A stretch of DNA of 64,000 nt from Lactarius indigo (Eukaryota; Basidiomycota; Agaricomycetes; Russulales; Russulaceae): positions 248,001 through 312,000 of the forward strand of contig JAFKAC010000004.1 in the NCBI GenBank assembly GCA_025766275.1, written 5' to 3'. Below the pieces are notes generated by a model. It did no database searches. It had not been told where the DNA came from and saw only the letters and a program-made list of their open reading frames with translations. This document shows, one piece after another, positions 56,275-64,000 of the stretch (its first letter is position 1; each line of letters starts with the position of its first letter). The position numbers and the translations under genes are program-made.

Positions 56275-59200
56275 AGCTGAATGAGAGATTTACAATGAAG
56301 AGTTCACAGAACAAAGGAATAGAGGAAATGAAGCACGGAGTCGGATGAAACAGACGGAGAGGATACGCACCCTTCTTATAACCGAGAACCCCCCACCCCG
56401 CACCGATCCCTCTCCCCCGGAGGCCGATTGTGCAAAAAAGTCGGGGCTGTACAAGGGTCGGAACGTACCAAAGAACCTGAAACACCTCCTCGCCCGCTAA
56501 GAGTTCATAAGACATAATAGCATGGCATACCATGACGCGTCCTGACATCTACAAAGCACTTCGCGCATCATATGGTCCGAGACTTTCGGAGGGGCATGAC
56601 ACTGGGTACCCTCACCGAAGAAATGAAAAATGGTTAGGCTGAATCGCCTCCGAGTTTATTACGTCTTCAAATATTTTGTTTGCACGAGTGCGTGTGCGTG
56701 TGGGCTCGAGTTGGCCGTCAGATTGCACGGTTTGCGAGAACTTGCGACCCCACCCTTGGCTTGGCTTTTGGAAACTCCGTTTTAATTTAGTCCGTCTGTC
56801 AACGTCAACCAACCGGAATTTTCTGAGTGTGTTGGGGTTCGCTACGCTATCCGTCTCTGTGCCCTGTTTGGAGTTTATGCTGGGGCTTCGAGCGTCGACG
56901 AGGCGGTGTTCGAATAGAAAGGTGCCCGAGCGCGATGTACTCCACATGTGTGGAAGGAGCCTGGGTCGGTCTGCGGCATACCGTAATACCGTAATGCGGC
57001 AGCACCTGGTTTGGACTGCTCGGGCCCGGCGCGGACCCTGCCGCGTGGAGCAGATTCGTCTCCGAGATTCTCCGGGACATACCTTCGCTTGGCGGAGATG
57101 GGCCACCAGAAACGCCCTACGGTGTGGTGCAGATTGGCCAGCGTGCTGATTGGGCTGATTCCGACATCACTTGGGTAGCGCAAACCCTCCCTAGCCGTTC
57201 TCAAGAAAAGTCTTGAATGACAACGACATTGCTGTAGCCCCCTTTTGACCGTCTGCAATGCGATTAGCCCAATCGACCTACTGCGAGGATGAGACCGGAA
57301 CATTGCTACCGACCTGACATCGCTTGTGTTCTCTTACTAAGAGCAGTATCCTACATGTCAACTTGAAGCAAACTCGCGAATCAAGTGGCCTGTATGGCCA
57401 AGGGGGATAGTGCTAGTTCCGATGTCGTTCTGCCGGTAGCCGGCCAATCAGTAATGCACCCAATCAGTAGAGTAGCCAATCAAACCCACTCACGCAGACA
57501 ATTGGTCAAGAGCAACTTCGGTGTGTGCCGAACCTGGTCAAACAAACTTACTTGGAAGAGGAGAGGCATTACTGTTATTGGCCAGAAATCTGGAAATGAG
57601 GAGACCCACTGGAAAACCCAGAAGTCCGAAGTACGTCACAAGACGCACTGGCATACAGGTGACCTCTGCGAGGGCAAACCATGACAGGTTGAGGACATAG
57701 AATATGAAATAATGTAGAAACCAAACCAACTTTTAGGAACTGGGCTGCCACAAATCGCCACGAACACAAGGTACACTTTCCATTTTGGATGCAGGACTGG
57801 CTGTGGACAAATGGCAACTGCCACGAACTCGGGTTGCGTTAGTCGAGGTCTAGGCGTTCGAGTCAGCGAGAAGATGGAAATGGGAATGGTGATGTTGAGT
57901 AAACAGATTGGTCGCTTTCAAAGTTACAGTGTAACTGAACGATGAACGATATTGAGTTGGTTTTGGAAAGGTCTTGGGTCGGGAACAATGTCGGAAACCA
58001 AAATGAGCGTACAGTTTTCCCCAAGGCAATTTCACGTCACCTCTTCAACCTCGCGATCAGGCCACCGTAGAGGTAGGAGTCGTAGGAACAGTTTCTAGAC
58101 CCACTTCTCCGCGTCGACAATTTGAAATTCCGACTGAGTTCTTCAGAAGGTTACTGGGCTGACCAATCAGGACTCTTCAAGTGCACTTTAGCGGCGCCAC
58201 TGTGAGAGAAATACTTTCTTTACTTACCCGAGCTCCCATTTATACAAGTTACTAAGATACAGCACTATAAGAGGAACAAGGGACGCGGTGATATCATTCT
58301 CGCATCAGAGACCTCGAAACTTGAATCGCGATGTGACGGTGCGCCGCGCTCCTGTGTTCAACGTCTCGGCAATGCAGCGCCTTCATAGGTGTCCTCAATC
58401 TCGCACGCATATAGAAAGGGAGGAGACGCTTGACGGGTGCATATATACCACGACATGCGGCAACGTTTCGGCCCTTCCCGACTCCTTCGCCGTCCCACGC
58501 ATGCCGCGCCGGTCCGCGCAAAGTCGATCAAAAATCGACGTCACATGACACCGATTGAAGAAGCTTCAAAGCGTTCGTTCGCGGTTCTCGCGTTCCCCGG
58601 CGTTGCCTCAAGCCCACTGGTAATTCCCCCCGTTTGTGGGGAAGACATTCGACGGGCTTAGGCCGCCGGCGCGCGGTGGGATGATGGGGGTTGGCTGGAA
58701 CCCTCCGGACCCAGGGCCCAGGCCCCGGCGTCGCGGAACTGTTCACGTCTTGACCTCGATAACGCGCGACTGGCATCGTATTATCCATTTGCGGTTCTTC
58801 TGTGCCGGCGGTGGCTCAGTCAGAAGACGTGCGGTCATGGGGAGGAACCGGCTAGACTGAGAGAACTTGAGCTCGCTTACTACCTATTCGCGGCTCTAGC
58901 CGACTGTCTCTCTTGCGTCCCTACCTCACTAGCCGTTTTTGTTTTACTCTGCGCGTCCATGGTGATATCTTGCTCTGATTGGCGCACACATATGGCTTTA
59001 GCGAGGTGAGTGCAGCAACAGTAGAATAGGCCTTGGCGATCTATGATCTATCAGAGTAGTGCCAGGTACACTGCACCTGCGCAGCACAAGGCAGCGTGTA
59101 GCAACGTCATACAGAGGTCGGGAGGTGAGAACAAATGAGGATCACCTCAGCAGTGCCGGATGGGTCATTCCGACTTACGCTCAGATGAGCCAAAGGGGAC

Positions 59201-59290
59201 TCGCAGGAAGCTTTGCTTCTCCCAAAATACTTAAAAGAGCGGGCGGGGGGGGGGAGTGTAATCCAACGCAGCGCTTAATACGCCTTTCTG
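56275..59290. other. 3 kb stretch without a supported gene
   Basis: Several medium frames occur on both strands (for example plus 56676-57149, minus 56612-57106, minus 57538-57729, and 58288-58548), but none shows family motifs, conserved splice patterns or sensible composition. The minus frame at 57,538-57,729 is hydrophobic (PVRLVTYFGLLGFPVGLL) and could be a fragment of a membrane protein. The rest is taken as intergenic, including the aquaporin promoter at its left end. Confidence 0.35.
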
Positions 59291-59770
59291 ATGTCTCGCG
59301 TTTCTAAATCATCGTCCTCGCCCTCAAAAAACTCTCGTCGTGGCCTCTTCAAATGGTTCCGCAAGTTCGGACCAACTCATTCTTATTCCCACCTCAGCAC
59401 CTTGGAGCGTGACTCCAGTACGTCTCGTCCTTGAGAGCTCTCCGAAACGAACTGACTGCAAAAAATTTCAGACACCCCGGGCTCAGTAAAGAAGAAATCC
59501 TCCACGTCCAGTTGGGTCGTACACCTTCCCTTCTTTTCTTCGGTGACAGCCGCTACCAAATCGGAGAAAAAAACAGCAAGTAAACGTGGTGCAGCAGTAG
59601 CACAGCAGGCCGTTGCTGCCGCGCAGACTCCCTCCCACTCCAACCACGCCTCACCAGCCTCCCGGCGGCGGCAACTGGCCCAGGCCCAGTGTGAGCCAGT
59701 AGTCATCGAACCTTCATCGGGGTACTATTACCTCGGAATATCTCCCCTGTTCATACGTACCTGTTTTTGA
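59291..59770 (+). CDS. Small basic hypothetical protein
   Basis: Two exons (59291-59417, 59472-59770) joined by a GTACGT...TTTCAG intron close in phase to 141 residues. The N-terminus is Ser/Lys-rich (MSRVSKSSSSPSKNSRRGLF), followed by KWFRKFGPTHSYSHLSTLER. The middle is low-complexity basic and Ala/Gln-rich (SKRGAAVAQQAVAAAQ), and it ends SSGYYYLGISPLFIRTCF. No known domain, signal peptide or TM helix. The last exon may contain a further intron after EPSSG. Not recognised; coding status rests on the splice-consistent frame only. Confidence 0.45.
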
Positions 59771-59982
59771 CACCATCGCATGCAATGGCGGTGAGACGAG
59801 AGGCGTGAGGTCTCAGCAGATAACTCAAGATATTTGTTTGTATTTGTATTTGTCATAGTCGACGGTGACGTCATTCTTTTCCAAGAAACAACCCTCCTCT
59901 CTTGTCAGTTCTGAACCTTCACGGCGCGACGTGCTAAGATCACCCAAAGTGAGGAAAAAAAGGCGACTTTCCCCAATGCTGG

Positions 59983-61799
59983 TTATAGACTGACCTGAGA
60001 TTTCCACGTGTTCCTCGGAAGTTGTATGGCCACACACAGCCCAACACACGCGAGGGAAAGCAAAACCGCGTACGCGAACTGTCCGCCCAAGACATTGTTC
60101 TGCAAGGAGAAGGCGAAGAGCGACGCCGCTGCGGCGGGTCCCACCGCACGCTGTGTGGAGACGACCGTCTGCGCCAGGCCATTCAGAGCGCCAAGGGATC
60201 GCTTGTCCGGCGCAGCAGAAGAAACAAACATGAACACCGAGCCTTTTTCAGTCAGTGTCAGTCCACAAGGTGAAGGAGACCAATGGGGGAGCGAACTCAA
60301 CTGAACCCCATGTCCGAGACGGATATTGCCACGAGCTGCAGCACGATGAGCGGCCACACGACGCTCGCGGTCCCCGCAGCGCGCGCCAGCATGTTCTCGA
60401 ACGGGAACAGAGCGTAGAGCATGCCGAATCCGACCGCGGTGGCGACGACGACGCGCCCGGGGCCGAAACGCGACACGACGCGCGGGAAGAACGCGAATTG
60501 GAAGAGGGCGCTCACGCAGCCGTACGCGGACATCCACAGACCGATGTCCGCTGGGGTCAGGCCGAGCCCGCCGAGCTCGACTGCCGTGGACCAGACGAGC
60601 GGGATGAGTGCGGACGCTGAGATTTCGAGCAGGGCGAGGGTCCCGTAGTTTGCGATCGAAATCACGACCGGTTTCGTCAGGAGCGAGCGGAGGGGGAGGG
60701 GCTGCTCGGCGGCGGCGGGGGGCTCTTCGTCTTGTTGTTGTGAGCTTGTGCTCTCTTGAGATCTACTACTTATCGTCGAGGTCTTGCGACCTAGTGTCTA
60801 GATGACAGGAAATCAATCTGGATATCCCTCAATGCGGGACGAGCCTACCTCTTCGAAGAATATCGCAGCGATGGTGAACTGAATGAGGGAAAAGGAGGCC
60901 ACGACCAGACATGGAAGGAAATACGGGTATTTGGCCCAGAAGGGCTGCGGGAAGTACTCTGGCCAGCGATCTTGTGGTCGCGATAGGAAGCCACCGACAA
61001 AAGACCTGGAGTACCAGGAGATACTATGAGCGAGAGAGAAGGTGACTATTCAGTAAAGACGAACCCTATAACCTGGCCGACTACAAAGACGAGTGGTAGG
61101 AAGGAGAACGCCCGGGCAACGTTGGACTCGTCGGCGAGTTCGGCCAGCACGCTTTTCGAAACGCCAACGTTCCCATTGAGCGCGCCACTGAAGAAACGGC
61201 TGCAAATGAGGTCGCGGTACAAGTCACGTTAGCAAGCGAATACTTTCAGAGCCCCACCACCATAAAGACGTACCAAAGAGCTAGGCTCCAGAAAGAACGC
61301 GAGAGCCCGAACATGGTAATCGAAACGGTGGTCCCAAGAAGGCCGAACAGGAGGATAGGCTTGCGCCCGATATGGTCAGAGAGCCGGTTCCAATGGAGCA
61401 CAGTGATCGCTTCAGCAGCGTAGTATACCGACGCCTGTTATGCACTTAGATGACACCAAAGGAGAAAAAAATGCGACTGACAGTAATACCCGTATAGTAT
61501 CCCACCTTGCGTTGGTCACCACCAACAATTGGAAGCTCGTACATCATCTATGTAGAATAAAGTCATTAGCGGCAAACAAGATGACATAGCACATAGTGGC
61601 GCACCTGGTTGATGTAGGGTGCGATGGACGTCAAGGTCATGTTATCCGCGAGGCGGACTGACAGGAGAATGAGAATTTGGAGCGTAGGGAGACGAGTTCG
61701 TTTTGGTGGTGCATCTGAGTGGACTTGGGAAAGAAGCGGCGTCCGCTCTGAGACGGTATTATCGGCCGGAGCGGATCCATCATGAATGTTCGACGCCAT
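59983..61799 (-). CDS. MFS-alpha transporter (DHA1/ZIFL-like), intact
   Basis: Start MASNIHDGSAPADNTVSERT, preferred over an upstream ATG because the family starts with a short acidic tail before TPLL. Exons: SVRLADNMTLTSIAPYINQ / MMYELPIVGGDQRKVGYYTG / ASVYYAAEAITVLHWNRLSD with HIGRKPILL (loop 2-3 motif) / FFSGALNGNVGVSKSVLAEL and ADESNVARAFSFLP / SFVGGFLSRPQDRWPEYF and SLIQFTIAAIFFEE / C-terminal half with STAVELGGLGLTPADIGLWM, RFGPGRVVVATAVGFGMLYA, SVSDMGFS / SVFMFVSSAAPDKRSLGALN / VLGGQFAYAVLLSL and stop after WKSQVSL. A twelve-TM proton-driven transporter is expected; substrate unknown. It is probably related to the source of the alpha fragments at 18.9, 23.2 and 28.4 kb. Confidence 0.8.
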
Positions 61800-62877
61800 T
61801 TTGCTGTCAGGCACAACTCCTCGGCGTCTCCACTCTGCATCCGGCCGGGGGGGGGAGACTCGATCACATGCCCAACTCAATCTCAGATTCGCTATGACGT
61901 ACAAGAGGGTTCAACCGAGTGGCTAGTACGAGATTACCTGCCCAGGATTTGTGGACAAAATCGAGCTTGGACACGGAAATACTAGGAACCAAAGTCTGAT
62001 TTCAGATCTCCCGTGTCTACGAAAGAGGGGAAAGCCGGAGGGCAAGTAGTAGTAGCGCACGACAGGTGGCGTCTTATATGTGGGTTCCTTGTGAGTCGCA
62101 TGTGATTGACTTGTGAGCGCTGTGAGCCTGTCGGGTTGACCTTGACTTGCACAACAGCATAACTTCATCGCAGATGTCATGGCATAGACATTATTTTACC
62201 ACTCCTTTCGTCCTCTTTCTCAGATAAAGTGCAGATGAACAACGCCAACACCGATAACGGCGCCAAGAATTCAAAGACAGGTTACGCTTTCCCGACCGTG
62301 GCTCCACTCCGCCTGCGTCTTCGTCATGTCTCCTCGTCATTCTCTTTCACCGTATCGACTGCTTCCACTCTGCCGCGCCGACTCCTGCCCCTTTCTATCA
62401 TATCGCACCTCGCCGTACTGTATGTCTTTGCCTCCACGTCACGTCTTTCCGCGCGTCCCACTTCCGTATCCAAGTCTATTTATGCTTCTCGTTGTGCTGT
62501 TCACACTTTTTCTAGTCCCAGTCCCTACCTTACTTCTTTACTCAATACTGCTTATATGCGCCTTATGTACTGGTTTCGTGTGTTTAAAGGTCCACTGGTC
62601 GCCCACCTGGAAGTTCGCAAGTCGGAATCATTTTCCTCATTTTCGTTCACATTCTACTCGTTAACTCTCTTCTCGCTCGGAGTCTGGCTGTCGCCTCTTA
62701 TTCCAATTCATCATCGCCGTGACTCCCAGCCACTTTGAGTACATTGAGATTGATTCGTCGTCAAGACACGTGATCGCGAGCTCACTGCCACTGCTCTCTA
62801 CTCGTGATTTAAATTACAATCCAAGAAATACTCATGTTCCTCGGCATCGACGGTACTCGACAACCGGCTATTACAAA
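61800..62877. promoter_or_regulatory. Intergenic region, pyrimidine-rich
   Basis: The long plus frame at 62229-62738 is rich in Ser/Leu/Pro from a C/T-biased strand (CTTCCACTCTGCCGC-type sequence) and has no family features, so I do not call it a gene. The left part holds the MFS-alpha promoter. The right part is the 3' flank of the glucosyltransferase. Confidence 0.4.
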
Positions 62878-64000
62878 TTACCGACAGGCCAACTCTCCAT
62901 TTCGCATAACCTTGTACCTTCTCCCCCTCCATTCTACATCGTTCTCTATTATAGCCAGGAACCATATAGGGAATGCGAGCACCTCTCTTACCACCCACGC
63001 TACTAGGAATCCCCACCGCTCCGATGAGGGAAGCGCGTGTCCAGCGAGTGATGCGTAAACGTCCAAGTCTATCAGTATCCACAGAAGAAAGTGTGCTGGG
63101 AAGAACACGTGATACGTGACCCCCGTCAAGAATCGCGTGCTCGCCGCAGCTACCACGCTCAACATCACCGACTCAGTAAAGGGCTCGAGTAAAGTGGCGA
63201 TGGGGTACATATGCTTCCTAACCCGTATCCACCGGACCCGGCGCCAGACATAATCGGCAAGGCTCATGTCCCCCAAAGTGTGATATGCAACATCGCAGGA
63301 GAGGTCGTGTCGTAAGTCTAATTCGTGCCACAGGGCGAGTCCAATCATGTTGTCTTCTGCAGGGAAGCGACTAAAAGCCGCGAGTCCACGCTGTTGCCCG
63401 CTGTCGTGTTGTTGTTGTTGCTGTTGTTGTTGTGGAACCAGCGAGCCGTCGACGCGTTCGAGATCGGAGCGCCGAAAAAGGTTTGACTTGCCCACGACGC
63501 AAGAATCCATCGCGGCTGCGTTGATCGCAATGTACACCTTGGCGAGATTCGTGTTCAGGAAGGCTTCTTCGACTCGAGCCCCAAAGGTGGCTCCTCGGCC
63601 CGAAATGGCAAACGGGACGTGATGGACAAGTGCGATGCGCCGCCGGGGCGAGTCGGGATGATAAGAAGGACGGCTTAATGTCTCGACTGCTCGGGCCAAC
63701 GTTCCAGGTGCAACGGCGACATTGGAGTCGAGTACCCAGAGGATGTCATGAACAGCTTCCTTATATGGGCGTATCAGGTTGTTCACTTTGGGGTTCGCCC
63801 CGACATCCACGTCGCCTAGATCACATTCACAGACGACTTCCCGTGCGACCGTGCATAACAACGTACCTATAATAACCCTCGCGTTGACATTAGGGTATCT
63901 CGCAAGCAATTCGTATACAACGGGGAGCGCCTTGTCGTCTTCATCCGCGACGGACAGCAAAAGTTCAAAGTTGGGGTATTCTTGCCTGAACGAAGACTCC
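62878..64000 (-). CDS. Ceramide glucosyltransferase (GT21), C-terminal part
   Basis: Open minus frame from the right edge to a stop at 62878, about 370 residues, N-terminus outside the window. Family landmarks in order: RQEYPNFELLLSVADEDDKA, DILWVLDSNVAVAPGTL (donor-binding D), SRFPAEDNMIGLALWHELDL (ED acceptor motif), HTLGDMSLADYVWRRVRWIR with the (R/Q)xxRW motif (RRVRW), then hydrophobic C-terminal segments (HVFFPAHFLLWILIDLDVYA, GFLVAWVVREVLAFPIWFL). It transfers glucose from UDP-glucose to ceramide in the Golgi/ER membrane for glucosylceramide synthesis. An 8-Gln run lies between the VDGSLVP block and the ED motif. Confidence 0.85.
   Translation of the reverse strand, partial: ESSFRQEYPNFELLLSVADEDDKALPVVYELLARYPNVNARVIIGTLLCTVAREVVCECDLGDVDVGANPKVNNLIRPYKEAVHDILWVLDSNVAVAPGTLARAVETLSRPSYHPDSPRRRIALVHHVPFAISGRGATFGARVEEAFLNTNLAKVYIAINAAAMDSCVVGKSNLFRRSDLERVDGSLVPQQQQQQQQHDSGQQRGLAAFSRFPAEDNMIGLALWHELDLRHDLSCDVAYHTLGDMSLADYVWRRVRWIRVRKHMYPIATLLEPFTESVMLSVVAAASTRFLTGVTYHVFFPAHFLLWILIDLDVYASLAGHALPSSERWGFLVAWVVREVLAFPIWFLAIIENDVEWRGRRYKVMRNGELACR

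Noticed and set aside
56612..57149. Overlapping frames of ~160 codons on both strands
   Set aside because: The two frames mirror each other, are Arg/Ser-rich and show no domain; typical shadow frames in GC-rich DNA.
57538..57729. Hydrophobic minus-strand frame resembling a membrane segment
   Set aside because: Too short, no neighbours or splice extension that make a protein; only mentioned in the intergenic entry.
62229..62738. 169-codon plus-strand frame
   Set aside because: Composition follows a C/T-biased strand (Ser/Leu/Pro/Phe), with no motif or splice support; it lies downstream of the glucosyltransferase.
1..64000. CRISPR arrays, operons, ribosome binding sites
   Set aside because: Introns and gene families show a eukaryotic nuclear genome; the repeats here are transposons and tandem cassettes, not regularly spaced short repeats.
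1..64000. tRNA or rRNA genes
   Set aside because: No A/B-box plus cloverleaf pattern or rRNA core sequence was noticed by eye; a tRNAscan/Infernal run would be needed to exclude them.

Overview
The window looks like nuclear DNA of a filamentous basidiomycete (Agaricomycetes; a Rhizoctonia/Ceratobasidium-like or related genome is possible but not proven). The evidence is genes split by many 45-65 nt GT-AG introns, together with basidiomycete-typical families: Goodbye-NACHT-ankyrin STAND proteins, MLKL-NTD-like four-helix proteins, a DUF6534-type membrane protein, a giant vWA/GTPase protein, and LTR, LINE and palindromic MITE-like elements. Gene models were spliced by eye. Where exon lengths and phases close exactly (ALY/REF, STAND, aquaporin, MLKL copy A, the small 59.3 kb gene) I say so.

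Layout. 1-5.8 kb is repeat-rich: two minus-strand LTR retroelements with gag-like frames, a transposon-like fragment, and a duplicated ~0.5 kb repeat. 5.7-18.5 kb is a conserved gene block: a TMEM242-like gene (-), a ~9.3 kb vWA/GTPase giant gene (-), and an ALY/REF (Yra1-like) mRNA export factor (+). 18.9-54.1 kb is an amplified accessory locus. A cassette made of an MFS transporter (-), a spacer, a poly(A)-tailed repeat R1, an MLKL-NTD-like gene (-) and a divergent STAND receptor gene (+) recurs about six times in different states of decay. One MFS-beta copy (29.8-31.6 kb) appears complete, and so does one STAND gene (50.7-53.8 kb, with an in-frame TAG inside its ankyrin tract). All six MLKL-like genes keep readable spliced frames, two of them with splice-site changes. 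A DUF6534-type gene, a 5'-truncated LINE and a MITE-like palindrome interrupt the array. 54.8-64 kb returns to ordinary genes: an aquaglyceroporin (-), a small hypothetical gene (+), an intact MFS-alpha transporter (-), and the C-terminal part of ceramide glucosyltransferase (-) running off the right edge.

How it may work together. The main candidate system is the divergent MLKL-NTD-like / Goodbye-NACHT-ANK pair sharing a ~570 bp intergenic region at 50.1-50.66 kb, with remnants of the same pairing in other cassettes. Helical-bundle proteins of this kind can be cell-death effectors and STAND proteins are their usual sensors, so a sensor-effector module is a reasonable hypothesis. Linkage and fold family alone do not prove it. 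The MFS genes are probably passengers or separate accessory transporters carried by the same duplications.
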